Source of the DNA: Acanthamoeba sp. SK_2022b
Lineage: Eukaryota; Discosea; Longamoebia; Acanthamoebidae
Direction of reading: 5' to 3'
Assembly: GCA_027943245.1 (NCBI GenBank)
Contig: JANDJZ010000590.1
Location: 1 to 25,184, forward strand
DNA length: 25,184 nucleotides
Of the stretch, positions 1 to 9,120 are shown piece after piece. The first letter of the stretch is position 1; every line of letters begins with the position of its first letter. The translations under genes and the position numbers were made by a program. The notes below the pieces were generated by a model. It saw only the letters and a program-made list of their open reading frames with translations, made no database searches and was not told the DNA's origin.

Positions 1-1971
1 TCCTTCTGCGGGCCCTGCGAGGCGCTGCCGTCCCGCAGCGAGTCCACGTCGGCGGTGGCGAACTGCGCCGTGTGCGGGTCGAACACTGTTTTTGATTTTG
101 TTTTTGTTTTTGTTTTTGTTTTTGTTTTTGTTTTTGTTTTTGTTTTTGTTTTTGTTTTTGTTTTTGTTTTTGTTTTTGTTTTTGTTTTTGTTTTTGTTTT
201 GGATTTCCCACGCGGGACGGGAAGAGAAGAGTCGTCAGCCCAACCCATGCACACGCACCCCCACACACCCACGATCACGGCCAGCGGAGAAGAACGCGTA
301 GGCAGAAGCCACAGCACAACACAACACAACACACCACAACGTGCTGTACCCTTGACGTTGTACCCTTGACGTTGATATCGCCCGAGGCCTTGGAGCGGTA
401 GCGCATGATCTTGTCGCCGAGGGAGTGGAAGGTGCAGATGCCGTCCCGGAGCTCCAGCAGGCTCTTCCGCACGGCGGAGAGCTGGGGCAGGCCCAGCGTT
501 CCCTCGGTGATGCCCTCCTTCTTGTCGGCCGTTTCGGGGATGAAGTAGTCGAAGCACTCCTCCCCCTCGGTGACGTCGTCTCTGGTCGAGTTCATCGGCG
601 CGCTGCTGTCGCTGTCGCTGTCGTCGTCGAGCCACTCCACCCGTGGCCGCCTCACGCGCTCCTGTCGTTTTCCGTTGCGGCCACACATCGAGCTGCGGTG
701 AGCCCACAACACGACGGCCACTCACAGGGGGGAGGAGAGGGGGAGAGGAGGAGGAGGGGGCGATGCGAACCTTGTCCATAACCTTGGGCTTCTTGAGCTG
801 GAGCAGGAACGGGGAGCCGGCGGTGTCGAGCAGGTACACCTTCTTCTTGGCCTTGGCCGAGCCGAGGGAATTGAGAAGGCACTGCAGTTGTCCGACCTCC
901 TCCACTTCGCCGTCGGTCTCGTCCTTCTTGGCCTTGCCCTTGCCCTTGGACGACTGCACGGTGTCCAGACGGACAAGGAAGCTCTTGCTGCCCGGGTGCA
1001 TCCAGCTCAACGTGAGCAGAGAGTTCTTGAGCTTCTTCTTCAAGTCCGAATCCTTGACCGTCTTGACGAGGTCGGCCGGGACGATGAACGAGCCCGAAAG
1101 ATTTTCGTTGAGTTTGTAGTCGCTATTGGCCGGCGTGATGCTCCACACCTTGTCTGACACCTGGCGCGTGGGACAGGCAAAAAAACACATTTAGTGTACA
1201 TCTTCTGCTGCACCCTCTCCCAGCTCGTGCCACGCGTGGCACTACGTCGCCCGGTAAATTTTCCACCGCCCGCAAACAAAACAAAACAAAAAGGCCCCCT
1301 TCATCTCTCGGCAACACACAACCAAACAAAAATGACACAACACAAAATCGGCGCAATCATGGGCCCATGATTGGGGGGGACCACCGCCGCATACCTTTTG
1401 CCGGTTGTAGAATTCTTCCTGCATGTTGTAGACGAACCAGCCGTCGAGGTAGGTGGGAAGATTCTTGAATCGGACCTCCAAGCTCTTGTAGCAGAAGAGA
1501 TCCGTCATCTTCTTCGGGATGGTTTTCTTCAAAACCTTCAGCGTTGGCTTGAAGCTGTTCTCCTTGGTGAAGAGAACCACCATCGTTCGAAAATCTTTGC
1601 ACACCATAAGCACTCCTCCATAGGGGTTCGTAGTTGTGTGTTTGAGCTCCTCGATTTGGAGGATGCAGGTGAGGGGAACTGAGATGGCGTTCTGTTTTGT
1701 CGTCGTCGCCGTCGTAAATACCAATTTTTAGGCGGTGAATGAAACAAACAATCGCGATGGGCGAGGAGAATGGGGCACGCACCTGGGAGTCGTTTTTGCC
1801 GCAGAAGAGGAGGCGGTAGTTGGTAATCCACATGCGGCAGTGGCCCTTGCTCTCTTTCTTGATAGAGGAGCCGATGAGGAACTGGTAGGTCACCTTCTCT
1901 CCATTTTGTACCACCAGCTTCTCTCCTCCGAGGAAGAGCTGCAACTCCTTTTGCACGGAGGAGTACTGCAT
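1..1971 (-). CDS. Myotubularin-like (MTM/MTMR) lipid phosphatase family protein, N-terminal part; runs off left edge
   Basis: Exons on the minus strand are 1971-1783, 1691-1395, 1160-771, 661-364 and 85-1 (partial); phases are 0,0,0,1 and all introns are GT-AG. The first two exons encode a PH-GRAM domain: the end of exon 1 reads as a GRAM strand (WITNYRLLFCGKND) and exon 2 continues ISVPLTCILQIEEL, then DGWFVYNMQEEFYNRQ, the usual lead into the phosphatase. Exon 3 carries the VWSITPANSDYKL...VPADL block and LSWMHPGSKSFLVR, equivalent to the R.P.LSW.H region. Exon 4 has LSAVRKSLLEL at the place of the family IHVMR.SL segment. Known family members dephosphorylate PI3P and PI(3,5)P2 on endosomes. 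The Cys-x5-Arg active site would lie beyond base 1, so active enzyme versus pseudophosphatase cannot be decided. Several signature residues are weak (no TYP, no DARP.NA). An acidic Asp/Ser run (WLDDDSDSDSS) sits in exon 4. Confidence 0.72.
86..363 (-). repeat. Intron with TTTTTG hexanucleotide repeat (about 95-200)
   Basis: This is the fourth intron of the myotubularin-like gene. On the plus strand it holds about 17 tandem TTTTTG units, so the transcript carries A-rich AAAAAC units near the 3' splice site. The reading frames through it (Phe-Val and Phe-Leu strings) are repeat artefacts. Confidence 0.85.
346..373. repeat. 14-bp perfect tandem duplication across a 5' splice site
   Basis: Two adjacent identical 14-mers (346-359 and 360-373) overlap the end of exon 4 of the myotubularin-like gene and duplicate its GTAC donor. 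Only the exon-proximal donor (exon end at 364) gives phase 1 and joins in frame to the exon starting at 85. Use of the second donor would add 14 nt and shift the frame. Confidence 0.8.
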
Positions 1972-2826
1972 GGCTACCGATGTCTAATCGCGCAGGGATT
2001 GATGGGACCTGGAAGCGATGCCGTCGAATGTGATGGGGCAGATCAGATATACAGAGCTGCAGGGGTCACAAAAAAGATAGGGAAAAGAACGCCAAGATAA
2101 TAGAATCTCGACCCAGGAGGAAAAGAAATGAATTAAATAAATGGTACCGTGAAACCAAAGAAAGATAGAGTCAAGTTAGTTAATTTTGAGATGGGGCACC
2201 TCTTCTTCTCCCTCGTCCTCACGATTGGCGTGCTCTGCCCAAACTGCCAGAAAAAATGAAAAGGAGGCTACGGCCGGTGTGACACAAACGGACGGCTTCC
2301 TGGTTGCCGGCTGCCAGCCGGTGGCGCGCACCGAACTGCTCGGAGTCGCGTCCCCAACAACCGACAAGCACAGGCAACCGGCGTTCCGCAAACCCGTTGG
2401 CGGAGGTTCGTCAACCTGGCCTACGAACACACGATTGCTGAGACAACCGACCTCCTTTCTTTCGATTGGGTCTCTTGGTTGTGCACGCCAGGACAGAAGA
2501 AAGAGACCATCGCGATGGCGGCAAGACAAGGGACACCACCCCCGCCCCCTACCCAAGCAATAAATTGTACGCGAAGCAATAAATGGTAAATTGAACGTGA
2601 GGTGGCAAGGCGGAATGTAAGGCATTTCTAAGACCCGAATTGTTTCGAGGAAGGGCGAAAGCTTTTAAACGGCTGGGTGACGGTTGAACGACATAGCGCG
2701 GCAAGGCGAGTTTTGGCGGCAAGGCGCGAAGCTACAAAGCCTCCTTACGTTCTCTCACACACAACCATACTCTAGAGAAACAACAACTACAACTGCTACT
2801 ACCTTGGACACCACCATCACATCATA
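1972..2826. promoter_or_regulatory. Divergent intergenic region between the myotubularin-like gene and RNR2
   Basis: No gene is supported in these 855 bp. Open frames of 125 codons (plus, 2186-2563) and 149 codons (minus, 2176-2625) have no family resemblance and look like chance. The part nearest RNR2 has three exact copies of GGCAAGGCG at 2604-2612, 2700-2708 and 2718-2726, plus TTTTGGCGGC at 2711-2720, which resembles an E2F-type site. A CA/AC-rich leader (about 2755-2826) precedes the RNR2 start codon and is probably the 5' UTR. Regulatory function is inference. Confidence 0.5.
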
Positions 2827-3882
2827 ATGAACACCACCACCAAGAGGATCATCGCCCCCAATGACGAAGAGGCCCTCCAGCTGGCCAAGAAGAAGCAGAG
2901 GACACCGGAGCCCCTCCTCGAGGAGAACCCTAACCGTTTCGTGCTGTTCCCCATCCGTTACCCGCGCATCTGGGAGATGTACAAGAAGGCCGAGGCTTCG
3001 TTCTGGACGGCCGAAGAGGTCGACTTGAGCTCCGACATGAAGCACTGGGCATCGCTCAGCAGCGACGAGAAGCACTTCATCAAGCACGTGCTCGCTTTCT
3101 TCGCCGCGAGCGACGGCATCGTGGCCGAGAACCTAGCCGGCCGCTTCATGAAGGAGGTGCAGGTGCCCGAGGCACGCTGCTTCTACGGCTTCCAGATCGC
3201 CATCGAAAACATCCACTCGGAGATGTATTCGCTTCTCATCGACACCTACGTCAAGGACCCCATCGAGAAGGACCACCTCTTCCGCGCCATCGAGACTGTG
3301 CCGTCGGTCAAGAAAAAGGCCGACTGGGCCATGAAGTGGATCAACAAGGAGGGCGTTGAGACCTTCGCCGAGCGCCTCATCGGATTCGCTGCCGTTGAGG
3401 GCATCTTCTTCTCCGGCAGCTTCTGCTCCATCTTCTGGCTCAAGAAGCGCGGCCTCATGCCCGGCCTCGCCTTCAGCAACGAGATGATCAGCCGCGACGA
3501 GGGTCTCCACTGCGACTTTGCTTGCCTTCTCTACACCATGCTCGTCAACAAGCCCTCGTCGGAGGTGCCCAAGCAGATCATTCTCGAGGCCGTTGAGATC
3601 GAAAAAGAGTTCGTCACCGAGTCGCTTCCCGTCGCCCTCATTGGCATGAACGCCGGCCTCATGTGCCAGTACATCGAGTTCGTCGCCGACCGCCTCCTCG
3701 TCGCCCTCGGTTGTGACAAGCACTACAACAAGACCAACCCGTTCCCGTGGATGGAGCTCATCTCGCTCGAGGGCAAGACCAACTTCTTCGAGCGTCGCGT
3801 GGGCGAGTACGCCAAAGCTGGCGTGTCTTCCAAGCAGGAGAGGGAGAGCGCGCGCGTTTTCACCACCGACGAGGACTTTTAG
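2827..3882 (+). CDS. RNR2: Ribonucleoside-diphosphate reductase small (R2) subunit, class Ia
   Basis: This intronless 351-codon gene encodes the radical-bearing R2 subunit that works with R1 in the cytosol to reduce ribonucleoside diphosphates to dNDPs. All ligands of the di-iron site are visible: D96 (FFAASDG), E127 and H130 (IAIENIH), E191 (VEGIFFSG), E225 and H228 (RDEGLH). The radical tyrosine is Y134 ([11 protein letters not shown]). The C-terminus FTTDEDF matches the R1-docking tail (FTLDADF in mammals). Length is typical, with a short N-terminal extension. The ATG at 2827 is the first in frame and follows an A/C-rich leader; strong codon bias suggests high expression. The GGCAAGGCG copies and the E2F-like site upstream would fit S-phase control, which is inference. 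It is convergent with prohibitin-2, and lacking introns is unusual among its neighbours. Confidence 0.98.
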   Translation: MNTTTKRIIAPNDEEALQLAKKKQRTPEPLLEENPNRFVLFPIRYPRIWEMYKKAEASFWTAEEVDLSSDMKHWASLSSDEKHFIKHVLAFFAASDGIVAENLAGRFMKEVQVPEARCFYGFQIAIENIHSEMYSLLIDTYVKDPIEKDHLFRAIETVPSVKKKADWAMKWINKEGVETFAERLIGFAAVEGIFFSGSFCSIFWLKKRGLMPGLAFSNEMISRDEGLHCDFACLLYTMLVNKPSSEVPKQIILEAVEIEKEFVTESLPVALIGMNAGLMCQYIEFVADRLLVALGCDKHYNKTNPFPWMELISLEGKTNFFERRVGEYAKAGVSSKQERESARVFTTDEDF

Positions 3883-4210
3883 ACAAGAAGCGAGAGACAG
3901 CCAAGCTGGAACCAGGTGCGCGAGGACTACTCGGGCAAGGGCTTCAGGCTTGACCTGCGAAGAAGCGGAAAAGGGGAGCAGGACGGAAAGGAAACGGACC
4001 TGGGTCATAAGAGACGGGTGGGTGTTGGCTTTGTTGTTGCTGCTGCGAAGGGCTTCCGCTGTGTACATAAACTTCTGCGATCATCATTTTGCTGAACGTG
4101 GCTGTGAAGCCCGTCCTTTTCCTTTGCACCACCACCACCCAAGCAGCTTTGAAGAGGGAGAGAGAATGAAAGGAAAGAACGTTTATTCGCAGCAGCGAGA
4201 CTTGGACTCC
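3883..4210. other. Convergent 3' gap between RNR2 and PHB2
   Basis: These 328 bp hold the two 3' UTRs. Reading frames that continue through here are shadows. The palindrome TGTACA is at 4062-4067, 180 nt after the RNR2 stop and about 144 nt after the PHB2 stop, so it can serve as a UGUA-type element on both strands. No RNA gene is visible. Confidence 0.5.
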
Positions 4211-5622
4211 CTACTGCCTGGCGATGGCGGCGTCCTTGGCGGACAGGACGGAACCCACGAGGTTGGTGGCGGTGCTGGACCTGGAGGGGCGACGAGGCGA
4301 GCGAGAGGAAAGCAAGCGTAAGCCACACCACCGACACACGGACTGGGCGGGTGGGTTTTGGGGTCAAGTTGGCCGGTAAGTACCCGTTGATAGAGCTGAG
4401 GAGGTTGAACATGAGCATGTCGCTGCTCAAGTAGACCTTGTTCTGCGAGTTGGCCAGCGATGCAGCGATGTCTCGGGCGGCTTCGATGGTCTTGAGCTCC
4501 AGATAGTAGGGGTTGGACTGCACCGCCTCACTGATCATCCGGGCCGACTCAGCATCACCCTCAGCCCTGATGACAATGCTGCGCTTGTCTTGCAGAGCCT
4601 TCTCCACAATGAACTTGGCGCGTTCCGCCTCTTGCTGGGCTGTTGGCCATGCGCACAGAGTGAGACAAGCGCCACCCCCCCCCCCCGTTGGTCAACGCGA
4701 GCGTATGAGGCGATACGGACCGACTTGCTTGGCCTCAATGGCGGCAGTGTACTCGCGACCGAAGCTCAGGTGGGTCTGCGAGAGAGGTTACATCGACGTG
4801 AGCTACATTGGCTGCTGGGGTCAACTGGGGTCGGAGGAGGCACGTACGATGGATACATCATCGAGATCGATGAAGAAATCGGCAGCACGCTCCTTGAGAC
4901 GATCTTGGATCATTCCGCTCACCAGCTCTCTTTGTGTGATGAGCTGCGCAGCGTTGAAACGGGCCTGGTGTAGTGTGAGGAGTGAGAGATGCGAAGAGAG
5001 ACTCCCTGATCTTGCCGAACTTTGGCACGCACCACTACGCCCTTGAGCACTTCGTTCACTATGGAAGGCAAAACTCGCTGATCGTAATCAGTTCCGAGCT
5101 TCTTATAGATGTCAGGCAGCTTCTCCCACTTGGGCTTGGTGAGCACACGGAGTGTGATGTTCACCATCTGCAAATCTGTGAATGTCATCAGAATTGAATC
5201 ATCATCATCAAATCGGTGGCAAGAATTGGAGATGTCCCGAAAGGCCGTACCTTTGCTTCCAGTCAAGGAGGGGATGCTGGTAGGCCGAGTCCTCACGTTA
5301 AAGACATGCGGGATGTGAACCCAAGGCACGCGAAAGTGCAGACCTTCATTATAAACCTTGGGCAGCACACCGCTGAGGCGACTGAAGATGATGGCCTTCT
5401 GACCACCCTCCACTACACATCGTGCATGGTGGTGAGATTTGGAAAGCCATCCTTCCCATGAGTGATGAGAGAGACATATCACGAACCGGTGAAGAGGGAG
5501 TTGTACGCGAGTGCCGAGGCACCCACACCAACTACGGTCAGCGACAAGGCAGTCCTCAGGCCCTTGCCACCCATCCCCGGCAAATTAGCCTTCACCAAAC
5601 CTTGGAAGGGGCTCTTGGACAT
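4211..5622 (-). CDS. PHB2: Prohibitin-2 (mitochondrial inner-membrane SPFH protein)
   Basis: Seven exons: 5622-5487, 5412-5251, 5175-5033, 4964-4848, 4775-4721, 4639-4384 and 4280-4211; all splice phases agree and give 312 residues. Prohibitin-2 assembles with prohibitin-1 into ring complexes of the mitochondrial inner membrane that support cristae shape and m-AAA protease function. Residues about 20-43 form the membrane anchor ([17 protein letters not shown]). The SPFH domain follows: [21 protein letters not shown], then [16 protein letters not shown] and [18 protein letters not shown], nearly identical to animal PHB2. The coiled coil has SREYTAA-like [19 protein letters not shown]. The last exon, ending AIARQ, differs from animal tails. 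Exon 5 is only 55 nt. The start at 5622 is chosen because the frame upstream (to 5709) has no family counterpart, but a longer N-terminus is possible. Confidence 0.96.
4674..4686 (+). repeat. Poly-C run in a PHB2 intron
   Basis: A homopolymer C run lies in the intron between the 55-nt exon and the next (4720-4640 on the minus strand). It is a likely length polymorphism or sequencing-error site and does not touch coding sequence. Confidence 0.6.
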
Positions 5623-5764
5623 GATTGATTGCTGCGATTGTTCGATATGCCGCGCGAGTTGCCGGAGGGCAGGCAAATCTTGTCCGCGCTTCCTCGAAAC
5701 AAGCGCCACCTTAAGGCATCAAAAAAGGGACCGGAAAGGGAAACCATTCAGCTCGACTGTACAG
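5623..5764. promoter_or_regulatory. Short divergent promoter of PHB2 and the membrane-protein gene
   Basis: Only 142 bp separate the two start codons, so both genes must share core promoter DNA. No TATA box is clear. TGTACA at 5758-5763 sits directly before the ATG at 5765. Confidence 0.45.
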
Positions 5765-6770
5765 ATGGAGCATTTCGCCGAGGCTGAGCAGCGCACGCAG
5801 CTCAACTTGCAGGGGGCCTCAATGACGTGTTGCTCCATCTTCGAGAAGCTGTCGATGCTGTTGGTGGGCATACGTTTCCTCTGGTTGGTCTTTATTGACG
5901 TGCTGCGTGAGCTTCGTGGAGTGATGGGTGACCCTTACGGTTTCTTCTACTCGCTGGTGGTGCGAGCCATGGCACTGCTTCGGTGCTACCTCGACTGCGG
6001 CGGCCACTTGGACACGTTGGTCAAGGTTTTCATCGCCGCACTAGGCACGTCTCGTGAGGTGGTGGCTGATCGCAGCCGCGCGTTCTTCGGGGGCTTTGTG
6101 GATCGCTTTTTCGTGCGCTCCCAATGCCCGATCGGCCAACCGTCTCTCCTTGGGGTAAGTAAGCACAGCGCCCATACTTATCACGCCATGGCGCGTCTGG
6201 CCGCGCGCGCGCTTACATGCCCGTAAACTGGCCGCGCAGGGCTACATCGCCGTTGGCTCGAAACTGGTCGTATCGGGGCTCGTGCGCTATAGGGCCTCCG
6301 TGCGCGATTATTTGGGGCTCGTGCTGTCGATGGCGTACCTCCTCGCCGTGTTGATGCTCAGGCCCATCGTGGGGCTGGTTCTGGGCGTCTCCGTGGGGAC
6401 TTTTCTGGCCGTCCTCGCGGCCTTTGATTCGCTGTTCAACTTTCGCGGCGTTCTGGACGACGTGCTCGCCTCTGCGCTCCGGTTGGGCTTGGCCACCCTT
6501 GACGCCTTTGAGAAGGCGGCCAATGCGCAAGGCCTGCTCGACGACGTGCTGACCACTGCGCGGGCCATGTTCGATCGTTACCGGCGCTACAAGGAACTGC
6601 GCCCCGCAGCGACCCGCCGCGGCGAAGCTGCGCGGCCACAGGCGCGCTCGGACGAGTGCAAGCGGCAGGAGGAGGCCAAGCAAGAGGTCAACCCGTTCAC
6701 CGACCCACCAGCTCGAGAGCGCAGCAGGTCACAGGTCACGTGCGAGGATGCCCAAGGCCCCACCCAGTGA
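5765..6770 (+). CDS. Uncharacterised protein with hydrophobic segments and a charged tail
   Basis: Two exons, 5765-6154 and 6240-6770, joined in phase 0 by an intron with donor GTAAGT and acceptor GCGCAG, give 306 residues. I recognise no family. Exon 1 has hydrophobic helices around residues 30-50 (LLVGIRFLWLVFIDVL) and 60-75. Exon 2 has a long hydrophobic region (LGLVLSMAYLLAVLML then IVGLVLGVSVGTFLAVLAAF) that could be one or two membrane spans or a hairpin, followed by amphipathic helix and a charged Arg/Glu-rich tail with one NPF tripeptide (VNPFTDPP), the ligand type bound by EH domains. A reticulon-like membrane-shaping protein is one guess that cannot be shown here. It is divergent from PHB2 and convergent with the RhoGAP gene. 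The coding call rests on open frames and clean splice sites. Confidence 0.65.
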
Positions 6771-6965
6771 GGCCGCCCGATGGCACACGGGCACGCGCAG
6801 CAGCAGCACCGCCACCGCCCAGCAGCAGAGAGGAGAATTGTAAAAAGAGAGAAGAGGCGCGGGCACGCGCGCTCACAGGTGTACACTACCAGCGCGAGGT
6901 TTTTGTTATTATTATTATTTTAATTTAAATGTAAATAATAATAGTAATAAAAGGCGGGAGGACGC
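6771..6965. terminator. Convergent 3' region with shared TGTACA and an AT-rich island
   Basis: The gap between the membrane-protein and RhoGAP stop codons holds TGTACA at 6880-6885 (palindromic, available to both transcripts) and a strongly AT-rich stretch at 6900-6953 with TTATTATTATT and AATAATAATAGTAATAAA, roughly inverted copies of each other. Use as 3'-end signal for both genes is inference. Confidence 0.45.
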
Positions 6966-8888
6966 TCAAGAATCGTTTTCGCCGCGGCCATCGAGGGCCT
7001 TTTTGGTGGCGCGGACCAGGCGGGCGATCTCGATGACCCTATCGGCGGAGGAAGCGTTCATGAGCTCGTCTTCCAGCTCGTCGAGGTCCTTGCGGAGAGT
7101 CTGCAGGGCCTCCTGTACTGTCGACTTTAGATGGGCCACCTTGTTGTCGATCTCTGTTCCCACCGCCCACACCACGGCCGACCAAAAGAGATGAGCCGCA
7201 CAAGAGACAATCGCGAGAGGGAGAGAGCAGAGAGAGCAGAGAGAGCAGAGACGAACAAGAGGGCGGGAGGAGCCTACCCGGAGAGGCCGGCGACCCAGAC
7301 TCGAGTCCTTCGCGGAGCGATGCGAGGGCGGCCGCACGGGGCGAGAGGACCGAAGCGGCCGGCTCAGCCAGCGAAGCAGCAGAGGGCTGCGGGGAGACCT
7401 GGGAGGAGGTCGCGGGCGATAGAGGCCGTGCCGGAGGCGCGAGCGAAGGCGAGAGTACCTCCCGCGGAGGGGCACTGACGGCGGCAGGCCGCTCCGCGTG
7501 CGGAGACGTGGCCGCCGACGCTCCCGAGCCAAGGCCCTCCCCGCGAGGGTCTGCAGCTCGGGGCGAGCGAATCGGATCGCCGGCAGCAGGCGAGATGGGC
7601 GCAGCTGCCATTGTGCCGCGGCTTGCCGCAGTCGTGGCGGCGGCGGCGGTGGCGGTGGTGGCGGTACTCGACGAGGACGAGAGCGCGGTGGGCTGAGCAT
7701 TTGCTTGCGCGGCGGCGGCTCTCTGTTGAGGCCATTACAATTCGAGTGTGCGTGTGTTGGCATGGGAACACGGAAGAAGAGGCCCCGCGGCCCGGATGGA
7801 GGGGGGAGGAGGGAGGTCGTACGGGGAACAGGAGTTCGGGGTCGGTCTCGATGAGGAGCCGCACGAGGGCGATGGCCTTGGGAAGCTGCACCATGGTCTC
7901 GATGGTCTCGAACTTGGGCCTGCGCGCGTCCAACAGTGATATATGAATATAAAATATAAATATAAAATATAAATATAAATCAGCAGCCAAAGGCGCGCGA
8001 GGTTTCTGGAGCAGCCTGCGCGCACACCTCAAAAAGACGTGGGTGAAGATGTGGGCCAAGAAGACCGGGCTCGCACGGTTCGAGTCCACGTGCACGCACA
8101 GCCTGTGCGCAGGACGGCCGGCCAAGCATCGCGATGCGGTGCGTGCGTGCGTGTCAAGTGGTGAGCAAGCGCGCGGCGTTGCCCCGCGCTTAGGACGGCA
8201 GTCGCGTGTACCGGGCGAGGAACTTGATTATGAGCTCCACAAGGAGGCGATTGGTCTTGGGCAGCTGGCCCACGAGTTCACCCAGAAGCGTCGTCCTCTT
8301 CCTTTCATCCGTCTCCTCTGCACACCACCACAAAACGGAAATGGAAATGGAAAGGGAAAAAGAAAGGAAATCAGGCCAGAGCATTTGATCGGGCGGCTCC
8401 AGACGAGAGAGGCGGGACCGGTGGCGGCGAGGAATGCTGAGTAGAAGGAGAAGGTGAGGAGGGGCTCCGGCAACTCTCGGAGGTAGAGCTTGAAGAGACC
8501 CGCCACGAGCTCGGGCTTAGGCTTAGCCTCATAGTCCACACGTCCTCCTGCCAATTGAATTCACGGCCGCTTCTTCTTGAGCCACGACCCGGGTCCCCTC
8601 GACGAGGGAGACGCAAGTACCCTTGTTGAGGTGGTAGCGCAGATCTTGAAGCTCCTTTGTGTTGGCCGGCTGCCTGAACAGAGGCGCACTCAGGCCTTTG
8701 GGGGGGCGGGGGGGCGGTTGGAATAACTTGCAGATGTGGGTGTTTTTTGGAGGGGGTGACGGACCTCGCTCGGAGAGGTAGGCCACCATCTGCTTGAGCA
8801 CCGAGGGAATGGTGCTTTCGCCCGGCCGCTGCATGATCTCATCAAGACCCACCCCAAACACACCTCTACTTGCGCCACTCTCCAACAT
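6966..8888 (-). CDS. RhoGAP-domain protein (p50RhoGAP/ARHGAP1-like GAP domain)
   Basis: Exons 8888-8765, 8695-8621, 8547-8419, 8317-8212, 8102-8028, 7919-7823, 7722-7278 and 7153-6966 join with consistent phases to 412 residues from the ATG at 8888. The first six exons encode a GTPase-activating domain for Rho-family GTPases: VFGVGLDEIM and IPSVLKQMVAYL at the start; LFRQPANTKEL with the arginine-finger position at R49 (compare FRRSANT in p50RhoGAP); FKLYLRELPEPLLTF with the conserved Lys and core motif; and LPKTNRLLVELIIKFLARL. The segment matching the family TNLAVVFGP reads PVFLAHIFTHV, so the conserved Asn is absent. Exon 7 encodes about 148 residues of Ser/Ala/Pro-rich low complexity with many SP sites; exon 8 ends in a short coiled coil (LQTLRKDLDELEDEL). 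The gene may begin further upstream. Confidence 0.8.
7929..7982. repeat. AT-rich TATAAATA-type repeat in a RhoGAP intron
   Basis: Short ATATAAA/ATAAAT units tandemly fill this part of the intron between 8027 and 7920, a sharp AT island in GC-rich DNA. Confidence 0.7.
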
Positions 8889-9120
8889 TCGTTAAAAGCA
8901 TACCACCTTTTGGGACAATCAATTAATTTCCCTGCCTGTTGTGGGATGAGCAAACTGCCAACCTCCTGCACACAAGTGTCTCCAATAAAGAAATGCGCCC
9001 TCTGCACTCTTCCCTTGAGGAGCACAAAGATCGTTTTTATCCATTTCCTGCAAGGCAACAAACCTGTGCACCACACAAAGCTTTTTGTTGGGGCCCATGC
9101 CTCATTGTCTTTCTCCTTGC
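8866..9120 (-). other. Candidate upstream coding exon of the RhoGAP gene (PH- or CRAL-TRIO-like?)
   Basis: On the minus strand the frame from about 9050 to 8907 reads KWIKTIFVLLKGR then VGSLLIPQQAGKLIDCPK. A 41-nt candidate intron (8906-8866, GT...AG, with CTTTTAAC as a possible branch point) would join it in frame to the RhoGAP exon at 8865, bypassing the ATG at 8888. The segment faintly resembles a PH-domain strand pair, or the IKT...K part of the Sec14-like domain that precedes the GAP domain in p50RhoGAP. Neither is complete, and the DNA here is more AT-rich than neighbouring exons. It may be a real N-terminal exon, a decayed one, or chance. Confidence 0.35.

Noticed and set aside
55..369. 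Plus-strand frames with Phe-Val or Phe-Leu repeats
   Set aside because: They are translations of the TTTTTG repeat inside an intron of the minus-strand myotubularin-like gene.
2176..2625. 149-codon minus and 125-codon plus frames between the myotubularin-like gene and RNR2
   Set aside because: They overlap each other on opposite strands, show no family resemblance, and overlap the likely RNR2 promoter.
3133..4068. 311-codon minus-strand frame opposite RNR2
   Set aside because: It is the antisense shadow of the strongly GC3-biased RNR2 coding sequence and encodes only Leu/Val/Glu-rich filler.
8077..8087. GGTTCGAGTCC, identical to a tRNA B box
   Set aside because: It lies antisense within RhoGAP exon 5, and no A box, anticodon arm or acceptor stem can be placed around it.
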